Assembly (NCBI GenBank): GCA_012517255.1
Contig: JAAYVH010000027.1
Span: 1-59,919, forward strand
Reading direction: 5' to 3'
DNA: 59,919 bases
Origin: Chthonomonadales bacterium
GTDB lineage: Bacteria; Armatimonadota; Chthonomonadetes; Chthonomonadales; CAJBBX01
The position numbers and the translations under genes were made by a program. The notes below the pieces were generated by a model, which was not told where the DNA came from, searched no databases, and was given only the letters and a program-made list of their open reading frames with translations. This document shows positions 9,202 through 19,700 of the stretch, piece by piece. How positions within the stretch are numbered: position 1 is the first letter of the stretch; the number at the start of each line of letters is the position of its first letter.

Positions 9202-10797
9202 ATGAGATCATGTCCGGTGTGCAGGCTATTCCTGGCGGAACGCGAGTGGCAGGGCAGTCCGAGGCTCGTATGCGCCAGCTGCGGCGGCGTCTGGCTGGAT
9301 GGTCCAGCGTTCGACAGTCTGGCTTCTGTGGCCAACTCGCCGCTGCCGGAACCGGACACGCTGTCGCCCGGCACGTCACAGCCGAGCGCGTTCGAAGGTC
9401 TGCTCCGCCTGTGTCCCGACTGCAAGACGACGGCGCTTGAGCTGACGGACGTCGAGAGCCTCGGACGGGAGATCCATCGTTGCCCGAAGTGCCGCGGTGT
9501 ATGGTGGCAGCCCCGACCGCCAGCCTCTCCGGCTCCGTCTGAACCGCCGCGACCACTTGCGGTGTCCGAGAGCGCTGCCACGCCGTCACCGGCTGCCGCT
9601 GCGCCAACGGCCCTCGATGAGGAGTATGGCCTCGCCGCTAACATGCCTGATCGTGATACGGGGCCGATCCTGCCGCTGTCGCTTTCGCCGGCTGCTCCGG
9701 AACTTGCAGAGATACAAGAGCTACCCGTCCATGGCCCCGACGATGCCTGGAAACGGCTCGTGGACGGTAACGCTCGATTTGCGGCAGGCCTGGCCCGGCA
9801 TCCGCGCAACTCACCGGATCGTGCGTCCGAGGTCGTAACTGGCCAGCATCCCTTTGCCGTCGTCGTATGCTGCTCGGATTCCCGCGTTCCGCCGGAGATC
9901 GTCTTTGATCAGGGCCTTGGCGATCTCTTCGTCGTCCGGTCCGCTGGCCACGTTCTGGCTTCCACCACCATGGCCAGCATCCTCTATGCCGTGGACCATC
10001 TGCACGTTCCGCTCGTGGTGGTCCTCGGCCATTCGGACTGCGGCGCCGTGACGGCCGCGGTCCGGTCGTCGGGCAGCCATCCGACCTATCTGGAGCCCCT
10101 CTTGCGCGTGCTCCGGCCTGCTGCCGAGCTAGCCGCGCCGCTTCGTGGCGATGCCGTGTGGGAGACGGTGCGCATTCACGCGGCGAGAAGCGCCGAACGG
10201 GTCAGCGAGGCCATAGGTTCGAATCTGCCGGATCTGCCGTCCTGCCGCGTGCAGGTGGTCAGCGCCGTCTATGATCTCCGCACCCGCCTCGTCGAGCGGC
10301 TCCCGGACACTCCGAAGGAGCCGAAGCCTGCCGAGGCCCATCATCCGCAGGCTGAGCCTGCCTCCGATCATAGCTTGAGCGCGTCACGCCCCGATGCCCC
10401 GCCCAGCCATGCTGACGCGGCTGCGGAGCTGACCCCGCCGGGCGACGCCGTCGCATCGCGATATCCGCGGTGGTGCCCGCGATGTCGCGGAGGCTTCGGG
10501 GCGCAGACTGCGCTCTGTCCCCGGTGCGGGGTGGTGCTGGTCCAGCCATGGTACAGGGTACCGTGCCTGAAGTGCAAGAAAGACAACCTCATCGGTCTGG
10601 ACCGGTGCTGGAACTGCAGGGCCGATCTACATCCTGACTGGCTCGTCTCGGGAGGCCGGGCGCCATCGCCGCCCAAGGTGTCTCTCAGACCGGTCATCAC
10701 GACACAGCGTGACGGCTCGCAGGGCTGCAGCACCAGCATCGTCCTATGGGCTGGAGTTGTCGCGCTGGGCTACGCGCTGCTGACCCGGCTGCTCTAG
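9202..10797 (+). CDS. Zinc-ribbon / beta-carbonic anhydrase / zinc-ribbon fusion with C-terminal membrane anchor
   Basis: A 531-aa fusion. Residues 1-100 hold two zf-TFIIB-like zinc ribbons (CPVC...CASCGGVWLD and CPDC...CPKCRGVWW). After a Pro/Ala-rich linker, residues about 178-360 form a beta-class carbonic anhydrase. This shows the zinc and catalytic residues of the family (CSDSR with Cys-Asp-Arg, and HSDCGAV with His and Cys) and WKRLVDGNARF at its start, so it should interconvert CO2 and bicarbonate. A second Pro/Ala linker leads to more zinc ribbons (CPRC...CPRC, CLKC...CWNC). The last ~22 residues (STSIVLWAGVVALGYALL) form a membrane segment, suggesting a tail-anchored protein. ATG 9202 follows GGGAGG. 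The beta-CA residues look intact; the fusion architecture is unusual, and the role of the ribbons is unknown. Confidence 0.85.
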   Translation: MRSCPVCRLFLAEREWQGSPRLVCASCGGVWLDGPAFDSLASVANSPLPEPDTLSPGTSQPSAFEGLLRLCPDCKTTALELTDVESLGREIHRCPKCRGVWWQPRPPASPAPSEPPRPLAVSESAATPSPAAAAPTALDEEYGLAANMPDRDTGPILPLSLSPAAPELAEIQELPVHGPDDAWKRLVDGNARFAAGLARHPRNSPDRASEVVTGQHPFAVVVCCSDSRVPPEIVFDQGLGDLFVVRSAGHVLASTTMASILYAVDHLHVPLVVVLGHSDCGAVTAAVRSSGSHPTYLEPLLRVLRPAAELAAPLRGDAVWETVRIHAARSAERVSEAIGSNLPDLPSCRVQVVSAVYDLRTRLVERLPDTPKEPKPAEAHHPQAEPASDHSLSASRPDAPPSHADAAAELTPPGDAVASRYPRWCPRCRGGFGAQTALCPRCGVVLVQPWYRVPCLKCKKDNLIGLDRCWNCRADLHPDWLVSGGRAPSPPKVSLRPVITTQRDGSQGCSTSIVLWAGVVALGYALLTRLL

Positions 10798-10811
10798 CAG
10801 ACACGCTAGAG
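10792..10811. terminator. Hairpin at convergent gene ends
   Basis: Perfect 7-bp stem CTCTAGC/GCTAGAG around a 6-nt loop, containing the TAG stop of the carbonic-anhydrase fusion. It lies in the 16-bp gap before the convergent barrel gene. No T-tract, so it may act as an mRNA 3' end stabiliser rather than a classic terminator. Confidence 0.45.
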
Positions 10812-10813
10812 GC

Positions 10814-12829
10814 TTAGAACCGCGTCGCCTCGAGGTCCAGCATGAACCTGTGGTGCAGCGTGGAGTACGAGAGAACGAGATCGCGGCCAGCCAGGTTGCG
10901 CGCCAGCGATACGATATAGTCCGAGTAACTGCCAGCCGAGTAGCGATGGGCGCTCGCCGACAGTGACATGCGCCATCGGGGCGCGAGAAGATAATAGAGG
11001 TCGCCTACAAAGCTCATGGCGCCGGCATCGAGTACCATCGTGTTGTAGAGGTAAAGACCCCAGCGCTGCTCGCCGGAACTCAGGCTGAAGCTGAGCCGGT
11101 GATCACCCTCGGAGTAGTTCACGGGCTGCTTCAAGTAGTCGTAGCCCACCTGCAGCGAGCTGCTGCCGCCGAGGGATCGCATGGCGCTCACTGTCGCATT
11201 GACCGTGGCGCCTGTTGCGCCCCGCTTGCTCCATGTATGCCCCACCGACAGCGCATTGCTCAGCGTTGTTGAGCGATCCAGGCGTATCGAGGGCGTGAAC
11301 ATACGTGCCTGTAGCCCCTGCGTCAGACCGTAGCTTCTGAACTCCCCTGAGCGCGTCCGGGAGGTGGATATGCTGGCCCCCAGGGAGTACATGGCCCGTG
11401 TCGAAGCCAGCTTTGCGGGGATGGTCTCGACATAGGCATCGGCATGCGTGCCGGAGGAGCTCGGTCCCGTCAGGGTCGAGTTCGCCGAGGCGTTCAGACC
11501 GAGATACAGTCCGCCCATGCGGTGGCCAACGTTGCCGGACCCGAACACGCTGCGGTGCTGAGGGAAGTCGAGATGCAGGCCTGTGCGTGTGTCGGCTCCC
11601 AGCTCCTGGCTGTGGGTCCATCGGAATCCCCAGTCGCTCCGGGTAACGCCGGTGAATCCGAACTCGCCCGCATATCGGCCGCGCTGGGTCGAGTTATAGG
11701 CCTGGATCAGGTCCAGCGCGAGGCCTGGCCTCCGAGCATAGGCGCTGCCATATCGCTCGCCGTACTTGACGCGCACGAGCCCTCGCGACGCCGGCGTCAG
11801 ATCGTAGTAGAGGGGCAGGTCCACCCCTACGCCCTGCGTTCCGAGGCTCAGAAACTGATCGCTGAACAGCTGGTTTGAGTAGAGTGACAGCGAGTAGAAC
11901 GCGAGGGTGAAGAGATGCTGGCCGTCCTCATAGAAGCGCGGCCTCTTGAACTGCAGTTTCTCCCCGGGAAAGAGCGTGATCTGCCTCGCGACGATAACCA
12001 GCTTGGCATCGGCCGGGTCCGTCATCTCGAAGAACTTCGGCGCGATGCCGATGGCCACAGGCTCAGTCTTGAGATCCATGCCCTCGATCTGCACGGGAAC
12101 CAGCGAACGGCCCTGCTCCGCCACCGCGTAGCCCTTGCCGGTCATCACGTTGTAGAACAGCTTGGCCGCCCGCAACTCCGCCTTGCCGCGCTTGAGCGCC
12201 ACCATCCCCGACGCCCGGACGGTATTGGCCGAGCAGTCCACCTGCAGCCGCTCTGCCCGAAGCTCGAGGTTCCTGAAGCGCAGCTCTGCTCCGGCGAGCG
12301 CTGGCAGGCCGTTGGAGGGCGGACGCGACGCAGCATCTATCACCCGTTCGGCCGCCAGATAGGACAGAGCGCCGGACGCCGTCACAGAGACCCAGGTGTT
12401 GCCCTGAAACGTCTCTTCCGGGTCGTCCGTGAACAGCACATCCATCCGCTGGAATCCACCGCCAGCCACCGTGGCGCTCACGGTCGCCGTGCCCTTGCTT
12501 TGACTGGTCATCGTGACGCGTGCCGAGCCGGACCGCGTACGCACGGTTGCGCTGGGCCCCTCACGCGCGAAGATTCCGAGATTGGTCGTGAACACAACGG
12601 CCGTCCCATCAGGAACAAACCGCCCGGACCCGTCGCGCACCTCGGCGATGATCTCAACCGAGTCGCGCCCATCGCTGAGCGCAGCGAAGCGCGACGATGT
12701 CATGGTGATCGTGGGAGGTCCGGCTGCCCGACATACGCCGGCTATGCCCAGAAGCACGAGCGTTGAGCGCGCGAATCGCAGGAGTGAAATGGCTCGAACA
12801 GAAAAACGGGGATGCCGCGTGTCAGGCAT
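10814..12829 (-). CDS. LptD/OstA-like outer-membrane beta-barrel protein with N-terminal Ig-like domain
   Basis: Exported protein of about 671 aa. After a signal peptide (SLLRFARSTLVLLGIAGVCRAAG) comes an invasin/Big-type Ig-like domain at about residues 40-135 (DGSGRFVPDGTAVVFTTNLGI). An OstA/LptA-like stretch follows (RAERLQVDCSANTVRASGMV, then GKAELRAAKLFYNVMTGKGY), as in the periplasmic part of LptD. The rest is rich in alternating amphipathic strands with paired aromatic residues and ends in Phe (LDLEATRF), the usual C-terminal signature of outer-membrane barrels. A role in moving a lipid or polysaccharide to the outer membrane is inference. True LptD lacks an N-terminal Ig domain. In-frame starts at 12853 and 12871 are also possible; none has a good RBS. 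It is the last gene of the minus-strand envelope block. Confidence 0.7.
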   Translation of the reverse strand: MPDTRHPRFSVRAISLLRFARSTLVLLGIAGVCRAAGPPTITMTSSRFAALSDGRDSVEIIAEVRDGSGRFVPDGTAVVFTTNLGIFAREGPSATVRTRSGSARVTMTSQSKGTATVSATVAGGGFQRMDVLFTDDPEETFQGNTWVSVTASGALSYLAAERVIDAASRPPSNGLPALAGAELRFRNLELRAERLQVDCSANTVRASGMVALKRGKAELRAAKLFYNVMTGKGYAVAEQGRSLVPVQIEGMDLKTEPVAIGIAPKFFEMTDPADAKLVIVARQITLFPGEKLQFKRPRFYEDGQHLFTLAFYSLSLYSNQLFSDQFLSLGTQGVGVDLPLYYDLTPASRGLVRVKYGERYGSAYARRPGLALDLIQAYNSTQRGRYAGEFGFTGVTRSDWGFRWTHSQELGADTRTGLHLDFPQHRSVFGSGNVGHRMGGLYLGLNASANSTLTGPSSSGTHADAYVETIPAKLASTRAMYSLGASISTSRTRSGEFRSYGLTQGLQARMFTPSIRLDRSTTLSNALSVGHTWSKRGATGATVNATVSAMRSLGGSSSLQVGYDYLKQPVNYSEGDHRLSFSLSSGEQRWGLYLYNTMVLDAGAMSFVGDLYYLLAPRWRMSLSASAHRYSAGSYSDYIVSLARNLAGRDLVLSYSTLHHRFMLDLEATRF

Positions 12830-12860
12830 GAGCCGAACTCGACATCCCCCCATAGTTGCT

Positions 12861-12885
12861 CGCTCGATCATGTCCTGATCGAGCG
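12861..12885. repeat. Perfect 10-bp inverted repeat between two envelope genes
   Basis: CGCTCGATCA and TGATCGAGCG flank a 5-nt spacer. It lies just after the stop of the 263-aa gene and at the 5' edge of the barrel gene. With no T-tract it could be an operator, an attenuator or a processing hairpin. One candidate start of the barrel gene (12871) would lie in its loop. Confidence 0.55.
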
Positions 12886-12896
12886 CATATGGATTC

Positions 12897-13688
12897 CTAT
12901 CGAGGCGGAGGGGGCGGACTCTCGATACCCGAGCCGCCGCTGCCGCCACCGCCCGAAAGACCGATTCCCAGGCCAAGACCGATCGCGAGGAGTCCCCAGA
13001 CCCAGTCGTTGTTGCGCTTCTTCTTCTCGGTGGTGGTCTTCACCGGCTGCTCCACCACGACAGCCCCGCCCACGGGCGCCAGTTGCGCCATCAGCTTCTC
13101 GCTGGCCTGCCGGACCGCATCAAGGTTCAGCTCTTCTTCCTTGCTGCGCTCGTTGCCCTTGGCGCTGCTCGCGGACAGGCTGACATTCTTCAGCACCTGC
13201 CCGGTCTCTACTACCAGAATGCGCCCGCTGACGGTGACGGTCACCTGCCGGTCGCTTTCGTTGTACTGATAGTCGTCGAGCGAGCCGACACACACAGTGT
13301 CATAGCCAACCGCCTTGGCGACCTTCACCGACTTCCGGTTGTCCTCGGCGAACGGCGGGATGATGTCCGCCTCGGGTAGCTGCTGGTCATTGTGCAACCG
13401 TGCGACCGGCGGCCACGCCCGATAGAACGTCGTCACCGTGTACTGGTTGGACGCGATGAGCCTCGAAGCGGCTGCATCGGTCAGCAACGCCGACAGCTCC
13501 TCTGCATTGGTCGCAGTCGAGCTGGGCACATCGAACGGGAAGAGCAGCAGGGTCTTCTTGAGCACATGGCCCAGATTCCCCTTCTCAGCCCGCTTGCCGG
13601 TCTGTGCGCCGACCGAGGTTGTGAGCACGAGCGCCGCACACAGCATTCCACACAGCATCCATGCGCCATGCGGTCGTTTCGTCTTCAT
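12897..13688 (-). CDS. Exported CsgG/LpoB-like envelope protein with C-terminal Gly-rich membrane segment
   Basis: A 263-aa protein of unknown function. A signal peptide (MLCGMLCAALVLTTSVGAQ) is followed by an alpha/beta domain. That domain's pattern (LLLFPFDVP, SALLTDAAASRLIAS, VAKAVGYDTVCVGSLDDYQY, VTVSGRILVVETGQVL) resembles CsgG- or LpoB-type envelope lipoproteins that sense or build oligomers, but no lipobox is visible. The C-terminus has a Lys-rich linker, a hydrophobic stretch (WVWGLLAIGLGLGIGL) and a Gly/Pro-rich tail. ATG 13688 lies 12 nt after GGGGAGG; a TTG directly before it is also in frame. It sits between the 2374-aa surface protein and the barrel gene and probably belongs to the same envelope function. 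Confidence 0.6.
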   Translation of the reverse strand: MKTKRPHGAWMLCGMLCAALVLTTSVGAQTGKRAEKGNLGHVLKKTLLLFPFDVPSSTATNAEELSALLTDAAASRLIASNQYTVTTFYRAWPPVARLHNDQQLPEADIIPPFAEDNRKSVKVAKAVGYDTVCVGSLDDYQYNESDRQVTVTVSGRILVVETGQVLKNVSLSASSAKGNERSKEEELNLDAVRQASEKLMAQLAPVGGAVVVEQPVKTTTEKKKRNNDWVWGLLAIGLGLGIGLSGGGGSGGSGIESPPPPPR

Positions 13689-13715
13689 CAAGCTACGTTA
13701 CCTCCCCACATCGCG

Positions 13716-13737
13716 GGGACCGACCGTGGTCGGTCCC
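13716..13737. terminator. Hairpin after the 2374-aa surface protein gene
   Basis: Near-perfect palindrome with 10-bp arms (GGGACCGACC/GGTCGGTCCC) in the 67-bp gap between two minus-strand genes. It lacks a following T-run, so termination would be partial or depend on a factor. It may allow different expression of the giant structural gene and the genes behind it. Confidence 0.45.
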
Positions 13738-13755
13738 GTTGACGTGAACGTATCG

Positions 13756-16700
13756 TTAGCGCACCAGCGTGACCGGCAGTATCGCCGTCGCGGCGCGGCC
13801 CTCACCATCGGTGGCTGTCAGTTTCACAAGATAGGTTCCGCTCGGCACCGAGATGCCCTTCTGGTCGCGGCCATCCCACAGCAGGACGTTGGCGCCTTCC
13901 GTGGCCGATCTACCCTGCGAGAGCGTCCGAACCACATTGCCGGCGGAGCCGACGATCTGGGCGCGAACCGTCGCCGGTCCGGACAGCGTGTAGGCAAAGG
14001 CGAGGGAGCCTGCCGACCGGCCCGTGGTCTTGAGATCGCTGATGACCAGTCTGCTGTTGGCGGTAACTGGCCGAACGAGCAACGCGAACCTGCGAGCGCC
14101 CGCGTTTTCGCCGGAGTTGAACACGTAGGTGCCCGATGTTGCGAGAGCACGGGTTGTGTTCGTCGCCAGATCCACCAGCGTGATCTCAGCCTTGCGTCCG
14201 AGTACCGCCACGTTCGGGAACGCCAGCGTCACGTCAGCGTTCGCCTTGTTGGTGACAGCCTCGAAGGCAACAACCGTCTGGCCGGCTCTTGTCGGCACCT
14301 GTCCCGCCACCTCGGTCGCCGGTATCTGCTGGATCGAAGCGTATTCGCCGACAAACGGCGGCTTCTCGACGAACGCTCGGGTGGCCGGGCTCAGGCTCAG
14401 ATAGTTGTCTGCGTCGAGCCGATTGTCAAGCCGTGCCGTCACCTGGATGGCGTTGGCGGTCACGTCGGCATCTCTGCTGCCAGCGGCTGCCTTCGTTCCC
14501 GGGGTTGGCAGGATGATCTCGCAGGGCTGCAGCACGCGCACCCAGTAGCCGCGTCCGGGCTTCAGGACGCCGCCCGATTGGATGAGCGTGTAGCCGCCGG
14601 TTGTCGGGTTGTAGCCCCAGGCGTAGGGTCGGAGCACGTCGCCAGCGTTTGCCAACGGCAGGACGTTGCCCTGGAAGCGCACCTGCACGGCGCCCCAGTT
14701 GATGTCCTGGTTGAACACGGAGCCGATCATGTTCCAGCCGGGAGCCACACCGATCGTGTATGGCAACGTCTGATCCCAGATCTTGCCGCGCGGGTTCAGC
14801 GTTACGGCCTCGGTCGGCAGCGTCCAGTATGCACGTCCGCCTCCAGCGCCCGGGAAGGTCGCGTCGCGGTTGAGCGACACATACTTGCCGTTCGGCGGCA
14901 CCGTCGGCGACCAGACAACGAGATCGAGGACAGACACAGGAGCGGTCGACCCATTGCTGCGGACCGGGTTGAAGGTCAGCGACGGATCCGGCGTGACGGG
15001 CACGATCGGCAAGCTGATCATGTCGAGAACGCCGGCGGCAAGCGGCACGGCAGTTCCTGTAACCTTGAACGACGCTTCCGCTGCGGCGGCGTCATACGTT
15101 CCCGGTACGCCTATCCAGTCGAGCTTGACTTTCCAATCGCCCGTCTGGTCCAGCGTGGTGCTGGACGTGTACGTGAACGCGCCATCGGCTGCAGTGGTGA
15201 GGCTCGCCGTCGCTCCGCTGCCGTCGGGCTTCACCAGTTGCACGGCTACCTGCTGAGCGCCGATCGGCGAGTTGGTATCGAGCCGTCCTTGAACCGTTAC
15301 CGTGCCACCGACAACGATGGGACCGCCGGGACCAGCCGGAGGCTGCGAGACGCCGGTGATGACGAAGTAGGCGGTGTTCAGAGTCGGACCTGCGAGGTCA
15401 CCCGCCGCAGGATACCGAACGACCGCATCACTCACGGTGTCCTTGGCCTCGAACCTGTAGGAGTGGTTTCTCTGCCGCTCATCCCGCGGGAAGCGGAACT
15501 TGAACTCATAGAGGACGCCTACGCGGTAGTCGGTGCTTGTAGTCGCCCTGGTCATGTCATGGGCAACGCCGTCAATCAGAACGCGCACATACTGCGGCGC
15601 ATTGTTGTCAGCGTTCGTGTAGATCACCTGGTAGGTGAAGTCCGTCGACGGCGGTCCGAGCTGCGGTTTGAGCGTGCCGTCCGTCGGCGCGCTCAACGCC
15701 AACAGCGCATTCGACACTGTCGGACCGTTGAGATTGTTCAGGCTGGCAGGCGTCAATCCATCGGTCGCCCGGAAGCTGTAGGTATGAGCGCCCACAGCCA
15801 GCTCCATAGACGTGGTGTCGTAGCCGTAAATGACGCCGGTGCGGTAGTCGAATGGACCGGAGCCCTGCGGCGTCAGATTCACGGTCTTCTCTGAAGCCTG
15901 GCCTTCGTCAATCACCAGCTGGATGGACTGCGGCGCCGTGTTGTCCAGATGGGTGTACTTCACCCGGTAGCGGTAGATCGTTGATCGTATGCCAGCTATC
16001 GGGTCCAGCGTCCCGTCATTCGTGTTCGGGTCGGATGGCCCGGGCGCCGCCAGGACCGGAATGTTCCGGACGGACATGTTGGTGATGTTGGAGCCGCCAG
16101 CAGGAAGCTGCACGGTGTCGCCCATCGCTCCCGGTCCGTCGAACGCAACAAACCGGAACTGAATGTCGCCGGGGTCGATGTTCGACAGCTCGAGCTCATA
16201 GACAACACCGTTGGCATAGTCGTTGGAGGTTGCAACCATCGGCCTCGGCGTGCCCTCGTTCAGGATCAGGTGCACATAGTGATCCGCCTCGGGCACGTTC
16301 GGGTTGTTCTGGTCTATGTCTCGGTACGTTATCCGGAACAGGTACCGATCGTTCAGCGTGCCGACAAGCTGCGGCGTCAACTGGTTGTTCGGCCCGACGG
16401 TACTGACCACGCCAGAACCGACCTTGGTCACCTCCACCGTCGAAAGCTCAGGCGGGAAGTTGACCTTGGGGCCGCTGAGCTCACCCGTGGGCGGCAACAG
16501 CACGGTCTGGAAGCGGTCCTGCGCCTCAAACCGGAACGCATGCGTACCCGGCGGCAAGCGCTGCGGATCGCTCTCGTAGATCACGCCGTTCACGTAGTCC
16601 AGCGGATCACCCGTCTTCGGCTTCAGGTCGTAGATCAACGGCACGCCGCTCGGATTGACGATCACCTGGATCCGGTATGGCGCGATGTTGTCGCTGTGCG

Positions 16701-19700
16701 TGTACTTGACGCTGTAGACGTAGGTGTTGGCCTGGTTGCCGCGGTCGGGAGTGACGCTGCCATCAGACAGGGTCATGATCCCAGCGGAGTCGATCTGGAA
16801 CGCTGCCGGTACCGCGGGAACCGGGTCGGCAGGCTCCGTGTCATCCGAGGCCAGGAACTGGTAGATGTGGCTGCCTACCCCTATGGTAGAGCCTGGAATG
16901 GTCCACGTGTATACGACGCCAGCCTTGTAGTCGGCAACCGTCGGGTTTGCAGGCGTGCTGACCGGCTGGACGGCCACCGGCTGGCGGTTGATCTGCAGTT
17001 CCATCCTCGACGGGGCATCGCCCAGCATCGCATCGGTGTACTTGACGCTGAACACGACGTCCTGAGCGGCTGTCGCGGGGTTGGGCGCAACGCTCCAGTC
17101 GCTCAGCACCGGCTTGTCATTGACCAGGAGCTGCTGGTACGGAACGTAGCTCTGGGTCCGATCGCCCTGGAAGCCCACCGTGATCGTGTGCTGCCCAGGC
17201 TCGAGCGGAGCGCTCGGCGCGGTCAACTGGGCCCGGAAGCGCACTCCGTTCTGATAGGCGCCCGGAACGATCGGGTCAATGGCTGTCATCACGGTGTAGG
17301 TGTAGTTTGCCCCCGTCGTATCCGAGACCCACAGCTCGATGGGCCCGCGCCCGCTGTCTTCCGGCGCGCGATCGTCCTGGCTGCGGTACGTTACGGTGAA
17401 CTGGTAGAGCTGGTTGCTGCGGCCCTTCGGGAACGGCTCGATGGTCAGGTCGGTGAGACTGGCCGTGCTGGTGACCACGACCGGAAGATCCGCCGGAATG
17501 GGATCGCCATTCCCGTCGACATCATCGGCGAGAAGCGGACGTCGGCTCATCCCTGCGCCATCGGTTGCCTCGAAGTGATACACGTGATGGCCGATGGGCA
17601 GCGCCGTACCGCCTATGTATCGCACCTTTGTCCGGTAGTCCACCGGCGTCGGCGTATTCGGATCACGCTGCAGCGGGAACCGCGTGTTGTTGTCAACGAC
17701 GAGATAGACGCCCTCGGTCACGCCGTCGGTAAGGATCGGCGGCTGATTGTCGGCGTCGGTGTAGTCAATGGCGAACTGGAAGATGGTTGTGGTGTCGCCC
17801 GTGGTCTGCGAGATGGTCTTGTAGTTCAGCGGTTTGTCGTAAGCGTCAGGCAGATCAAGGACAGGAACGACGTTCTCGTTCACCACCGGTCCCACAGTCT
17901 GTTCGTACCGGTAGGACACCCGCACCACGTCGTTGGGGCCTGCCGTCGGGATGGTGATCCGTCCGGCAGCGCTGTCAACGGAGAAGTCCCCCGGAGCCAG
18001 CAGCGTAGAAACTCCGCCGGACGTCAGCCAGACGAACAGCGTCGGGTCATTGACCCATGCTCGCGTCCCGGCCGGGTCATCGTAGACCGTCGGAGCCACC
18101 ATGCGCAACACGCGAGCGGTGTTCAGTTGCAGCGATGTCGCGCCGGTGCCAACCGTGACCAGATTCGTCTGATCCACGCCGTCGCTCGTGCCAAACCGGA
18201 ACCGGTATTCCTGTCCCAGTCCGGCGGGCGCGAGCCGAATCGGCGCTGCCAGATGATACTGCACTCCGGATGCGTAGTTGGTACCGCTCTCGGACGGGAT
18301 CAGCGAAGTACCAGGGTCGGTGGTCAGGCGCTGGCCCGTGGCGCTGTCGTAGAGCTCGATGAATATCTTCAGGCTGTTCGGCGCATTGTTATCAGCATCC
18401 CGATACCGTACGAAGAAGTCGTACTTCGTCGCGGAGTTGTACGCCGTGTCGCTTGCTGCAACGCTGACCTCGCGGAGCTCTGGCGCGCTGTTGGCAATGA
18501 TCGTCGGACCCTCAATGACGTTGCTCGGGTTGCCGCTGTCGTCGCCTTGCGGGAAGGTCACCCATTCGCCAAACTCCCGGCGTATGGGCCGGTTCGAGGT
18601 CGCCCAGTTATCGCGGAACTGGAAGTAGAAGTTGTACTTGTTCAGCGGAACGCCCGGAAGCTGGTTCAAGACCAACCGGTACCGTCGTCCCTGAGCATAG
18701 CTATTGCCAGCATCCTCCGGAGCCTCGGTCATGCGATAGCGCCAGTGCTCCGGCTTGTTGTTGATGATCACCCATGCATCGGCCGGCGGATCGTTGTCGG
18801 CGTCGCGATACAGCACCTCATACACAAAGGACGTACCGAGAACGCCTGACGAGGGCGTCACCTTGCCGCCCGACAGCTCTGGCCGGTTGTTCACCCACGG
18901 CTCGAGCATGTAGTTCTTGCCAACGCGGTTGACCGATCCGAAGAACAGCGCGTCGTTTCGGTTGGGAAGGCTTGCGCCCTGCGGGTCATCTGCCGGGCGT
19001 CGCGGCCAGATGCAGCGGTTCACGCCATCGTCAGCTTCAAAGTAGATGGCATGTCGCCCCTCGTTGCCCGGCCCTAGCACTGTGTCGTAGTAGTAGAGCA
19101 CGCCCTGAGCGTAGTCTATCGCCCCCTGGTTCGGAGCGACCTGCATCATGTAGGGTCGCATCGAACCGTCGGCCATGCTGCCGATCCACACGCGGACCGT
19201 CAGCGGCCCCGATATGCTGACCTGGGGTACGTGCACCACGCGGACCTGGAACCGAACCTTGGTCTTAGTTGTCACGCGGGAGCGGCGAGCGTTCGACGCG
19301 AGGGTCGTGGTCGGATCATTGTACGGCGGCCACGGTTCTATGTTCAGCAGGTAGTTCGGCGGCTTCTGCAGGTTGCGGTTCTCGATCAGGTCATCCGTCC
19401 AGTGGCCGTCCACCAGGATGGGCGTAACGTACGGATGAACGTAGGGGATCTCCGCGTCCACGTTGCGCGGATCCGGCTCGTCACTGTCCTGCAGGCGTCG
19501 GTACCGCGTCGGGGTCTGCCCCCAGTTCTCTCTGTAGTCCGTCCATCGGCGATTGGGAGGATCCCCCACCGAGGTAGCGAGGAAGTTGTCGGCGTTCTGA
19601 TCGTTGCCGATCGCAGGATCCGGTCGAAAGTCAATGGACGATCGGATGTAGTAGCCCCACTGGCCGGCGCGTCCTCCCACGCCTGTGCTGTAGATCGGCA

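Noticed and set aside
9098-9607. Upstream extension of the GT4 glycosyltransferase frame
   Set aside because: It is antisense to the carbonic-anhydrase fusion gene, while a strong RBS precedes ATG 9097.
13438-15894. Long plus-strand open frames opposite the giant minus-strand genes (also 16270-18849 and 37951-41055, up to about 1000 codons)
   Set aside because: They are antisense shadows of high-GC genes, have no RBS or recognisable domains, and have Arg/His-rich composition unlike the real proteins.
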